Below, one piece after another: positions 1 through 5,641 of a stretch of 5,641 bases of DNA. Under the pieces are notes generated by a model. It was not told the DNA's origin. It searched no databases and saw only the letters and a list, made by a program, of their open reading frames with translations. Each line of letters begins with the position of its first letter. Position 1 is the stretch's first letter. Origin of the DNA: an uncultured Desulfotignum sp. (GTDB lineage Bacteria; Desulfobacterota; Desulfobacteria; Desulfobacterales; Desulfobacteraceae); contig CALGAJ010000177.1 in NCBI GenBank assembly GCA_937951975.1, positions 1 to 5,641 of the forward strand, in the 5' to 3' direction. The translations under genes and the position numbers were made by a program.

Positions 1-49
1 GCGACCACCGAGATCTACACTCTTTCCCTACACGACGCTCTTCCGATCT
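1..49 (+). other. Untrimmed Illumina P5/TruSeq universal adapter (artefact)
   Basis: These 49 bases match, from memory, the 3' part of the Illumina P5/TruSeq universal adapter: the P5 core (GCGACCACCGAGATCTACAC) followed directly by the read 1 primer site ending in GCTCTTCCGATCT. Only the first nine bases of the usual 58-base oligo are missing, and there is no i5 index between the two parts. This is library-construction sequence left at a contig end. It carries no biology, and genomic sequence starts at base 50. Confidence 0.98.
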
Positions 50-249
50 TGGACCTGCAGCAATCAGTGCAGCAGACGGAAAACATGGACGAACGCCGGG
101 AACTGCAGCTCAAAGCCAATGAAAACATGGTCCGGGCCGCTGAAAATGCAGGCCTGGATTTTGAAACCTACAACCGTATCATGCATCAGGTCCGAACCGA
201 CAGACAGATGGAAATGCTCTTCCAGGAAAAGCTGGAATCCCTGGAATGA
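50..249 (+). CDS. DUF4168-type protein, C-terminal fragment (5' truncated by contig end)
   Basis: This is the C-terminal 65 or so residues of a small helical protein, read in the frame whose first complete codon is GAC at 52 and which ends with TGA at 247-249. The block from NMDERRELQLKANENMVRAA through AENAGLDFETYNRIMHQVRT resembles the end of the DUF4168 domain, in which a helix is followed by a 'aG(L)s.e.Yn.I......D' segment. DUF4168 proteins are usually small, secreted or periplasmic helical proteins of unknown function. The signal peptide and first helices would lie upstream and are missing. The fragment is strongly charged (many E, K, R and Q), has no cysteine and has no membrane segment. 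An apparent TTG start at 49-51 uses the last adapter base and is false. The gene converges on the hydrogenase-like operon, with 9 bp between the stop codons. There is no evidence that the two are functionally linked. Confidence 0.7.
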
Positions 250-258
250 TACAATGGA

Positions 259-1002
259 TTATTTGAAAAACCTCAACAGGCCGTGGAGATTGGTCAGGGG
301 ATGGGGCGGACATCCGGGGATAAACAGATCCACCGGCAGGATGCTTTCCAGCCCCGGGGCCACTTCCGGGCTGCCGTAAAACGGCCCGCCCGTGATGGTG
401 CAGCTGCCCACGGCAATCACCACCCGGGGTTCAGGAACCGCTTCATAGGTCTGAAGCAATGCGGTTTTCATATTCCTGGACACCGGGCCGGTGACCACAA
501 TGGCATCGGCATGCCGCGGTGAGGCCACAAAATTGATGCCGAACCGGGCCAGATCGAAAAACGGGGTGGCCAGCACGTTCAGATCCGCTTCACACGCATT
601 GCATCCGCCTGCGGACACCTGCCGCAGCTGCAACGATCGGCCGAACAGTTTTTTGAAATGCTGTTTTGCATGCCGGGCCAGATCCGGCAGGGTCCCGTCG
701 GTAATCAAATCCGACCGGTTGGCCGTGGCAATCTCGAAATCTCCGGAAAACGAGACAAAGGTTTTTTCCGAAATCCGCTCACAGGTCCCGCAGAACACGC
801 ACCGGCCCATGTCGATGGTTTTATCGGCCGCATCGATGGCCTCCTGGGGACAGGCATCGGCGCAGGCCTGGACCACGGAAGGATCCGCATCCTTATTGAT
901 ATGGGGCCGTCCCCGGTACCGGGGAAACACAGCCGGTTTTTCTTTGGGGTAGTTACAGGTGCGATATCCTTGTTCGAACCGGTTTTTCAATACGCTGAGC
1001 AT
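259..1002 (-). CDS. Ferredoxin-fused NuoB/HyfI-like small subunit of an Ehr-type (group 4 hydrogenase-related) complex
   Basis: This 247-residue cytoplasmic-side electron-transfer subunit joins two modules. Residues 1-115 resemble HycF/HyfH/NuoI ferredoxins: the N-terminus is of the 'lk....G..t..YP' type, followed by RYRGRP, C47-ADA-C51-P and C68-VF-C71-GT-C74. Residues 120-247 are the NuoB/hydrogenase small-subunit domain, with G-G-C134-NA-C137-EAD, G-S-C201 and P-G-C231-P. These four cysteines fit the proximal (N2-like) [4Fe-4S] cluster facing the large subunit. In the ferredoxin part one cluster keeps all its ligands (C51, C68, C71, C74). The other has lost three of four, with motif II ending in S78 and only C47 left. 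The start ATG follows a modest GAGAG ribosome site with a 9-base spacer, 28 bases after the large-subunit stop. In E. coli the ferredoxin (HyfH) and small subunit (HyfI) are separate genes. NADH-quinone oxidoreductase subunit B is a possible database label, but the context favours a hydrogenase-4-like complex. Confidence 0.9.
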   Translation of the reverse strand: MLSVLKNRFEQGYRTCNYPKEKPAVFPRYRGRPHINKDADPSVVQACADACPQEAIDAADKTIDMGRCVFCGTCERISEKTFVSFSGDFEIATANRSDLITDGTLPDLARHAKQHFKKLFGRSLQLRQVSAGGCNACEADLNVLATPFFDLARFGINFVASPRHADAIVVTGPVSRNMKTALLQTYEAVPEPRVVIAVGSCTITGGPFYGSPEVAPGLESILPVDLFIPGCPPHPLTNLHGLLRFFK

Positions 1003-1030
1003 GGTGGCAAACTCTCTTTATCGGTAAACA

Positions 1031-2536
1031 TCACAGATCAAACCCGCAGTAGGACAGGTTGAAGCTTTTGTTGTTCAAGGGGAAATCCGAAATACCGGTG
1101 TCCCGCAGCGCCATGGCCAGGCCATTCCAGTTGTGAAAGGACGGATCCTTGACCTTGTACCGCAGAATATGGCCGGTGTCATCGGTGAGAAGCGCGTGGG
1201 ACACTTCTCCCCGCCAGGCTTCGTTCAAAGTGACGCTCAGGCTGTCCGGCGGCAGGGTCGGCATCCGGCCTTCCACCACCCGGGTGGTCACGGGCCGGTC
1301 GATCAATGACTGGATCATCTCCAGGGACTGGAGAACCTCGTCTCTGCGCACCAAAGCCCGGGCATACACATCTCCGGACGGCTTGGGGTTTTCCGGCACC
1401 TTGAGGTACCCGTACCATTCCGTAGGAAACCAGCGCCGCACATCATAGGAAAGCCCGCTGGCCCGGCCCGCCGGTCCCACCAGGCCCAGGTGTCCGGCAT
1501 CATCACGGCTCACCCGGCCGCATCCTTCAAACCGGGCCCGCACCGTGGACGCACTGAAAATCAGATCCAGCACATGTTCCACCTGGGGCTTGAGTTCCAC
1601 AATCCGGTCGTTCAGGGTTTTGCGGACCTCATCATTCAGATCGAACCGCACCCCGCCGGGCCGTAGCAGGCCCTTGCCGAACCGGTTACCGCTCAACAGC
1701 AGGGACAGGTTCAGAAAATCCCCCCGGATCCGGCCAAAATAATTGGCCGGCGGCAGAAACGCCACATCCATGCACAGGGCACCCAGGTCTCCGATATGAT
1801 TGGCCAGCCGCTCCAGTTCCAGGGCGATGGTGCGGATGATCTTTGCCCCGTCATCCACAGAAAGCCCTGCCAGGGCTTCCACGGCCTGGGCCATGCACAG
1901 CCCGTGTCCGATGGTGGTATCCCCGGCAATGTTTTCCGTCAGCAGAGGCAGGCGTTTGGGGGTCACATTCTTCAGAAGGGTTTCCACGCCCCGGTGCTGG
2001 TACCCCAGCTGGATCTCCAGGTGCAGGACCCGTTCCCCGATACAGTTGAACCGGAAATGGCCGGGCTCGATCACGCCGGCATGCACCGGCCCTACCGCCA
2101 CTTCATGGATGTCGTCCCCGGCCACCTGGTAGTAGTCATAGTTGCCCGGGATATCCTTGGTATAGTCATTGCCGAACGGGTCTGCGGCGCCTCTGAAATT
2201 TTCATGGTACCGCACCATCTTCAGCCAGGGGTGGCCTTCCGGACGGATGCCGAACTGTTCGGCCATCTCCCGCTCAAACAGGTGAAACGGTTCACACTCG
2301 CAGGTCAGAGACGGCCAGGTGTCCGGCGCGTCACATCCGGCCGCCAAAAGCCGGTCCGTCCGCAGCACCGTCAGAAACTTCAGTTCTCCCTGGTCTTCAT
2401 AGGCAAAAAACTGCACCACCTTGCCCCCGTTTTTCACGATGTCCAGGGCCTCTTCGCGGAACGAGTCAAAAGGCAGATGGGGAACCTCGGCCCGGGGAAT
2501 CCGCCCGCCGTTGGAAATGGGTAAAAACAATGTCAT
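1031..2536 (-). CDS. HyfG/HycE-like large subunit (NuoC-NuoD fusion) lacking the NiFe-site cysteines; Ehr-type
   Basis: This 501-residue catalytic-arm subunit is homologous to the large subunit of hydrogenase-4/formate hydrogenlyase and to NuoC-NuoD. Residues 20-125 form the NuoC-like 30 kDa domain (FHLFEREMAEQFGI, then GHPWLKMVRYHENF). From about residue 145 comes the NuoD-like domain (GPVHAGVIEPGHFRF, LGYQHRGVETLL, ELERLANHIGDLGAL). In true NiFe enzymes the first ligand motif is RxCGxCxxxH. Here it reads N-I-A204-G-D-T207 up to H211, so both cysteines are gone. The second motif, DPCxxC, reads F-N-L494-S-Y-C497, leaving one cysteine. The chain stops at L501, without the C-terminal peptide that a HycI-type protease would remove. 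E. coli HycE and HyfG are about 570 residues. The start chosen is the ATG at 2536, which overlaps the upstream stop as ATGA and has GGAGGA five bases upstream. A longer reading to 2647 would run inside the HyfF gene. Assignment to the family is firm. The substrate is unknown, and H2 chemistry is unlikely. Confidence 0.92.
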   Translation of the reverse strand: MTLFLPISNGGRIPRAEVPHLPFDSFREEALDIVKNGGKVVQFFAYEDQGELKFLTVLRTDRLLAAGCDAPDTWPSLTCECEPFHLFEREMAEQFGIRPEGHPWLKMVRYHENFRGAADPFGNDYTKDIPGNYDYYQVAGDDIHEVAVGPVHAGVIEPGHFRFNCIGERVLHLEIQLGYQHRGVETLLKNVTPKRLPLLTENIAGDTTIGHGLCMAQAVEALAGLSVDDGAKIIRTIALELERLANHIGDLGALCMDVAFLPPANYFGRIRGDFLNLSLLLSGNRFGKGLLRPGGVRFDLNDEVRKTLNDRIVELKPQVEHVLDLIFSASTVRARFEGCGRVSRDDAGHLGLVGPAGRASGLSYDVRRWFPTEWYGYLKVPENPKPSGDVYARALVRRDEVLQSLEMIQSLIDRPVTTRVVEGRMPTLPPDSLSVTLNEAWRGEVSHALLTDDTGHILRYKVKDPSFHNWNGLAMALRDTGISDFPLNNKSFNLSYCGFDL

Positions 2537-3987
2537 TGCAGTCCTCCACCAATGGCATGCACGGCATCGACAATGGTCTGATACAGGGCATCCGGAATAA
2601 AAAAGCACAGAATCAAAGAGGTCAGCAGCAGCACATACTGGGGCCACACCATGCCGGGGGGTTCCTTGAACGATACCTCTCTGGAATCAGATGTCGGGGT
2701 GTTACCGTTTCCCGCCGGGGTGTCAAAGCAGATGGCCATGACCTGTTTTGCAAACCCGGCAAAGATCACGCACAGGCTGAAGATGAAAATAACGGCGGCC
2801 AGATAATGGCCGGTCCTGAACGCCGCCATGATGATGAACAGCTCCCCGATGAAAATCCCAAAAGGGGGAAATCCGGAGATGCCGGCAAACCCGGCAAAGA
2901 ACGCCACAAAGGTTCTGGGCATCTTTTTCGCCATCTGCCCGGTGCTGGCAATGAGCCGGTCCTTGTATCCCATCAGGATGTTGCCGGATGACAGAAACAG
3001 GGACGACTTGATCAGGCTGTGGTGAATCATGCAGATCACGGCCCCGTATACCCCCAGCCCCCCGATGCCGGTGCCCAGAGCGATGATCCCCATGTTCTCG
3101 ATGCTGGAGTAGGCCAGCATCCGCTTGTACTCGGTCTGTTTCAGGATATAGGTGGCGGCCGCCACAATGGACAGGAGCCCGAACACGATCAGGATGGTGC
3201 CGGAAAAATCGCCCAGGCCGGCGGCCACCATGACCTTGTTGGTCTTGAAAATCCCTAAATAGGCGCAGTTCAGCAGCACACCGGACAACAGGGCCGAGGC
3301 CGGACTGGGCGCTTCGCTGTGGGCGTCGGGCAGCCAGGTGTGCATGGGGGCCAGTCCCATCTTGGTGCCGTATCCCACCACGATGAAGATAAATCCCGCC
3401 TTGAGCCATACCGGATCCAGGTGCCCTGCCACCGGTGACAGGGCGGAAAAAGACAGGGCCGCGGTCACGCCCCCCAGTTCCATGGACAACGTGAGAAACA
3501 GCGATCCCAGAAGGGCCATGGCAATACCCACCGAACAGATGAGCACATATTTCCAGGTGGCTTCCAGGGATGCCCCGGACCCATGGGTTAAAATCAGGGG
3601 TGCGCTGGCAAGCGTCGTGGCCTCGATGGCGATCCACAGCACCATGATGTGGTCCGACAGGGTCACCATGGTCATGGTGGACAGAAACAGCAGCATGAAT
3701 CCGGTAAACACGTTTTCCGATTTCAGCTGGTGGGCTGTCAGATACCCGGTGGTGTAAATGCTGATCAGAAAAAACAGCAGCGAGATCACCAGAAGCGACA
3801 GCAGCCCTTCCGGGGTCACGGCAAAATATTCGGCAAAAAAGGCCCGGGGGCTGTTTTTCCACAGCAGCAGCGACAGCACCAGGTGGACGGCACCGGTGAA
3901 TACCAGCAGCTGCCGGCTCAGTGCTCTGGGCAGGACAAAGGCCAGCAGGCCGGTGACAAACGGGGTGACAAAAACCAGTTCAACCAT
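2533..3987 (-). CDS. hyfF: HyfF-like proton-antiporter-type membrane subunit (NuoL/M/N, Mrp family)
   Basis: This 484-residue polytopic inner-membrane protein of the proton-translocating NADH dehydrogenase/Mrp antiporter family has about 13-14 hydrophobic segments. It would form part of the ion-pumping membrane arm. Residues expected for the pumping path are visible: E122 in a TM5-like helix (WIAIEATTLASAPLI), K209 in GYGTKMGLAPMHTWLPDAHS, K288 in EYKRMLAYSSIENMG, H322-H323 and K327 in HHSLIKSSLFL, and E382 in the PPFGIFIGELF helix. The LAPMHTWLPDAHSEAPSPAS signature and the IENMG segment favour HyfF over NuoN. A hydrophilic loop at residues 421-446 separates the last two helix groups. E. coli HyfF is about 526 residues, so this is somewhat short. 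The start ATG has AGGAAAGG upstream (3992-3999), overlapping the TAG stop of the HyfE-like gene, and the stop overlaps the next start as ATGA. Confidence 0.93.
   Translation of the reverse strand: MVELVFVTPFVTGLLAFVLPRALSRQLLVFTGAVHLVLSLLLWKNSPRAFFAEYFAVTPEGLLSLLVISLLFFLISIYTTGYLTAHQLKSENVFTGFMLLFLSTMTMVTLSDHIMVLWIAIEATTLASAPLILTHGSGASLEATWKYVLICSVGIAMALLGSLFLTLSMELGGVTAALSFSALSPVAGHLDPVWLKAGFIFIVVGYGTKMGLAPMHTWLPDAHSEAPSPASALLSGVLLNCAYLGIFKTNKVMVAAGLGDFSGTILIVFGLLSIVAAATYILKQTEYKRMLAYSSIENMGIIALGTGIGGLGVYGAVICMIHHSLIKSSLFLSSGNILMGYKDRLIASTGQMAKKMPRTFVAFFAGFAGISGFPPFGIFIGELFIIMAAFRTGHYLAAVIFIFSLCVIFAGFAKQVMAICFDTPAGNGNTPTSDSREVSFKEPPGMVWPQYVLLLTSLILCFFIPDALYQTIVDAVHAIGGGLQ
2542..2547 (-). promoter_or_regulatory. 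Shine-Dalgarno of the large-subunit gene
   Basis: GGAGGA on the minus strand lies five bases before the ATG at 2536. It is the strongest ribosome site seen in the window and sits inside the last codons of the HyfF-like gene. It supports the internal ATG over the open frame that extends upstream to 2647, and it fits coupled translation across the ATGA overlap. Confidence 0.85.
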
Positions 3988-3997
3988 GGGGCCTTTC

Positions 3998-4642
3998 CTA
4001 TTCTTTCAGGGTTCTCAGAAGCGAGGTATCCACATCATCAAAGGTCTGCTTGATGTTCTGGAGGATGATGGCCATGATCATGACCCCGGCCAGCACGTCC
4101 AGAAGGATGCCGAATTCCACGATATGTCTCGCCTGGGTGGAAAAGGTGGTGCCGGTCAGGTAAATCCCGTTTTCCAGCATGATATACCCGATCACCATGG
4201 CAATTGCGTTTCTTCGTGCCATGAGCAGGAACATGCCGGTCACCAGCAGCGACACGGCCGCGGGAAACAGCAGGGCCGAATCACTGATGGCCGGAATGTT
4301 CAGGTACCGGGAAATCACCGTCGCCGCCACAATCAGGCCCAGCCCGCAGAACAGGGACGCGTGGTATCCCACAATCGGGGACACCTCCCGCTGGATGGCC
4401 ACTTTTTTGATGGCGATATGCAGACTCAAGGGAATGACCGCCCCCCGGATCACCAGGGTGACCAGGGTGAAAATGACCGCGCCGGTCTCCATATCCGGGG
4501 TGATGAAAAACGGAATGATGGACACCACAATGCCCTGAAAGGCCATGACCTTGATCAGGGCGGGCACCCGGCTCGAACCGAAGGCAAACAGCACGGACAA
4601 AAGCACCAGGGACAGGAGGGTGTCAACCGTATAAAGGCTCAT
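3998..4642 (-). CDS. hyfE: HyfE-like membrane subunit (NuoK-related C-terminus)
   Basis: This 214-residue integral membrane protein has about six to seven hydrophobic helices. The C-terminal half carries the NuoK-like part: GYIMLENGIYLTGTTF, with E157 at the position of the conserved NuoK membrane glutamate, and then HIVEFGILLDVLAGVMIMAI, with E176 and D182. In complex I the NuoK glutamates belong to the proton path next to the NuoH/NuoL junction, and HyfE is taken to do the same in hydrogenase-4-type complexes. Length and order (between HyfC and HyfF) match E. coli HyfE, about 216 residues. The ATG overlaps the upstream stop as ATGA and has GGAG eight bases before it (4651-4654). The TAG stop lies 10 bases before the HyfF-like start. 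A polar tail (residues 197-214) probably faces the cytoplasm. Confidence 0.92.
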   Translation of the reverse strand: MSLYTVDTLLSLVLLSVLFAFGSSRVPALIKVMAFQGIVVSIIPFFITPDMETGAVIFTLVTLVIRGAVIPLSLHIAIKKVAIQREVSPIVGYHASLFCGLGLIVAATVISRYLNIPAISDSALLFPAAVSLLVTGMFLLMARRNAIAMVIGYIMLENGIYLTGTTFSTQARHIVEFGILLDVLAGVMIMAIILQNIKQTFDDVDTSLLRTLKE

Positions 4643-5559
4643 TGGATCAGCTCCAGGGTGATGATGGTTGCAAAAAACGCCAGGGCGAATGAGGTCAGCA
4701 CGAACTGGGGGACCTTGTCCATGCGGTACCGGGCGATCACGGATTCGATGATGCCCACCACCAGGTAGACGATGAACAGCCCGGCGACAAAAAGGAGTCC
4801 GTCCATGCCGGTGACCCCGCTGTCAAAGGGCAGGATCAGCAAGGACAGGATGGCTGCGTAAAAGAACAGCTTGCAGAACGCGCCCAGCTCGATGAGGGCG
4901 AAATCCGGTCCGCTGTGATCCAGGACCATGACCTCGTGGATCATGGTCAGCTCCAGGTGGGTGGCGGGATCATCCACCGGAACCCGGGCGTTTTCCGTCA
5001 GAAGAATGATGAAAAACGCGATCACGATGAACAGCAGGGACGGTCCCGCAGCCTGCCACAGGGCCAGCGTGCCGTTTCCGGCAAAATACGCGGCAAAGGA
5101 CAGTTCCCCGGTCATGCGGAAGAAAAAGATCAGGATCATGAACATGGCCGCCTCGCAGATGATGGGAAAATAGGCTTCCCGGGCCGCTCCCATGCCCTCG
5201 AAAGGAGACGCCGTGTCCATGGCTGCGGCAATGGTGAAGAACCGGCCAAGGCCCAGAAGATAGAGCACCAGGATCACGTCTCCATTGAAGGAGATCACAG
5301 GCATCCGGCCGGCAATGGGCAGAAACAGCAATGCCGCCAGGGCGGTGGCGCAGGAGATGACCGGACCCATCTTGAACACCGCCGTGGTGCTGGTACTGTA
5401 CACCGACCCTTTTTTGAACAGCTTGATCAGGGTGTAATAGTTGATCAGCAGCGGCGGCCCTTTTTTCCCACCGAAAAATGCCTTGACCTTGAGGATCACG
5501 GCCGAGAAAAACGGTGCCGTCAGGACGGCACCCACCCAGAGCACAATGGATTCAAACAT
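4639..5559 (-). CDS. hyfC: HyfC/HycD-like membrane anchor subunit (NuoH family)
   Basis: This 306-residue membrane protein of the NuoH/respiratory-chain subunit 1 family has about eight transmembrane helices. It anchors the soluble redox module to the membrane arm. Its loops carry the family signatures: DTASPFEGMGAAREAYFP (residues 115-132, with E121 and E128), E136 in the next helix, and the loop ENARVPVDDPATHLELTMIH (residues 189-208), followed by EVMVLDHSG (209-217). The PVDDPxTHLELTMxHE form is typical of the hydrogenase branch (HyfC, HycD, EchB) rather than complex I NuoH. The ATG at 5559 was chosen because GGGGAG lies five bases upstream. A GTG two codons earlier (5565) would sit directly on that ribosome site. 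Its stop overlaps the HyfE-like start as ATGA. The gap to the upstream HyfB-like stop is 25 bases. HycD of formate hydrogenlyase is the nearest alternative label, but the neighbouring HyfE and HyfF favour the hydrogenase-4 type. Confidence 0.93.
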   Translation of the reverse strand: MFESIVLWVGAVLTAPFFSAVILKVKAFFGGKKGPPLLINYYTLIKLFKKGSVYSTSTTAVFKMGPVISCATALAALLFLPIAGRMPVISFNGDVILVLYLLGLGRFFTIAAAMDTASPFEGMGAAREAYFPIICEAAMFMILIFFFRMTGELSFAAYFAGNGTLALWQAAGPSLLFIVIAFFIILLTENARVPVDDPATHLELTMIHEVMVLDHSGPDFALIELGAFCKLFFYAAILSLLILPFDSGVTGMDGLLFVAGLFIVYLVVGIIESVIARYRMDKVPQFVLTSFALAFFATIITLELIQ

Positions 5560-5564
5560 GCACA

Positions 5565-5570
5565 CTCCCC
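5565..5570 (-). promoter_or_regulatory. Shine-Dalgarno of the HyfC-like gene
   Basis: GGGGAG on the minus strand is spaced five bases from the ATG at 5559. It decides between that ATG and the in-frame GTG at 5565, which overlaps the site and has no usable spacing. Confidence 0.75.
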
Positions 5571-5584
5571 GCTTGATAAAAAAG

Positions 5585-5641
5585 TTATATGAAAAACAGC
5601 AGCAGCACGATGGCCAGCAGAATATACCCGATATACAGGTG
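5585..5641 (-). CDS. hyfB: HyfB-like membrane subunit, last 18 codons (partial)
   Basis: An open frame enters from the right edge on the minus strand, encodes HLYIGYILLAIVLLLFFI and ends with TAA at 5585-5587. It is too short to appear as a normal ORF call. The 18 residues form a single C-terminal hydrophobic helix, as expected at the end of a HyfB/NuoL-type antiporter subunit. Identity is inferred from gene order, since hyfB directly precedes hyfC in hydrogenase-4-type operons. The sequence itself only shows a membrane protein end. The codon pattern is clean, and the stop is 25 bases before the HyfC-like ATG. The main part of the gene and the operon promoter lie outside the window. Confidence 0.7.
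   Translation of the reverse strand, partial: HLYIGYILLAIVLLLFFI

Noticed and set aside
228..247. Short direct repeat around GGAATCCCTGGAATG
   Set aside because: It is a seven-base repeat inside the end of a coding region, with no further copies and no flanking structure, so chance is sufficient.
368..387. Hairpin GGG-CTG-CCGT-AAA-ACGG-CCC as a terminator for the DUF4168-type gene
   Set aside because: It lies within the small-subunit coding region, more than 100 bases past the stop, with no T-run after it. Such short stems are expected in GC-rich coding DNA.
1003..1030. Possible small ORF or regulatory element in the 28-base gap between the large- and small-subunit genes
   Set aside because: Only a modest GAGAG ribosome site is visible, with no repeat, stem or promoter-like pattern.
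2537..2647. Upstream extension of the large-subunit frame by 37 codons
   Set aside because: It lies wholly within the HyfF-like gene and does not look like a HyfG N-terminus. The ATG at 2536 has a strong GGAGGA site at the right distance.
2723..3862. 379-codon minus-strand frame inside the HyfF-like gene
   Set aside because: It is a same-strand out-of-frame shadow with very high G, R, H and P content and no hydrophobic segments. The HyfF frame carries all the family motifs.
3758..4768. Long plus-strand open frame (336 codons), with others at 1796-2524 and 4915-5592
   Set aside because: They run antisense to well-recognised membrane subunit genes, are rich in G, D, H, Q and R with no domain signature, and are typical mirror frames of GC-rich coding sequence.
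5560..5565. GTG start two codons upstream for the HyfC-like gene
   Set aside because: The GTG overlaps the ribosome site itself, and the ATG at 5559 has proper spacing.
259..5641. Interpretation as a respiratory complex I (nuo) operon
   Set aside because: Gene order, the HyfE-like gene, the PVDDPATHLELTM loop of the NuoH homologue and the GPVHAGVIEPGHFRF loop all belong to the hydrogenase branch. There is no NuoA, J, E, F or G in view.

Overview
The window is mostly one minus-strand operon for a membrane-bound complex of the group 4 [NiFe]-hydrogenase / complex I superfamily. In transcription order (right to left) it holds the last 18 codons of a HyfB-like antiporter subunit (5585-5641), a HyfC/NuoH-like membrane anchor (4639-5559), a HyfE/NuoK-like membrane subunit (3998-4642), a HyfF/NuoL-N-like antiporter subunit (2533-3987), a HyfG-like NuoC-NuoD fused large subunit (1031-2536), and a HyfI/NuoB-like small subunit carrying a fused N-terminal ferredoxin domain (259-1002). 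Genes are tightly packed, with two ATGA stop/start overlaps and short gaps, which suggests one transcript and translational coupling. The promoter lies beyond the right edge. At the left, the 3' end of a plus-strand DUF4168-type gene (from base 50 to 249) converges on the operon, with 9 bp between the stop codons.

The most interesting point is that the large subunit is a hydrogenase homologue without a hydrogenase active site. Three of the four cysteines that bind Ni-Fe are replaced (A204, T207, L494; only C497 remains), and the protein stops four residues after C497, so there is no C-terminal peptide for a maturation protease to remove. The proximal-cluster cysteines of the small subunit are intact. 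This is the pattern of the energy-converting-hydrogenase-related (Ehr) complexes, whose redox reaction is not established. The fused ferredoxin domain has lost exactly the ligands of one [4Fe-4S] cluster and kept exactly those of the other. The picture is a single-file electron path (one peripheral cluster, then one N2-like cluster) coupled to a membrane arm with probably two antiporter-like subunits, HyfB and HyfF, and no HyfD. What the complex oxidises or reduces cannot be read from this window.

Bases 1-49 are not genomic. They match the 3' 49 bases of the Illumina P5/TruSeq universal adapter, so the window starts at a contig end with untrimmed adapter. The apparent TTG start of the DUF4168 ORF is created by the adapter junction, and the gene is truncated at its 5' end.

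The organism is probably a Gram-negative anaerobe, plausibly a sulfate-reducing Desulfobacterota member. That rests on GC-rich codon use and on the general occurrence of such gene sets together with DUF4168 proteins. It is inference, not proof. No RNA genes, CRISPR arrays, mobile elements or convincing terminators are visible, and there is no gene-free stretch longer than about 50 bases.
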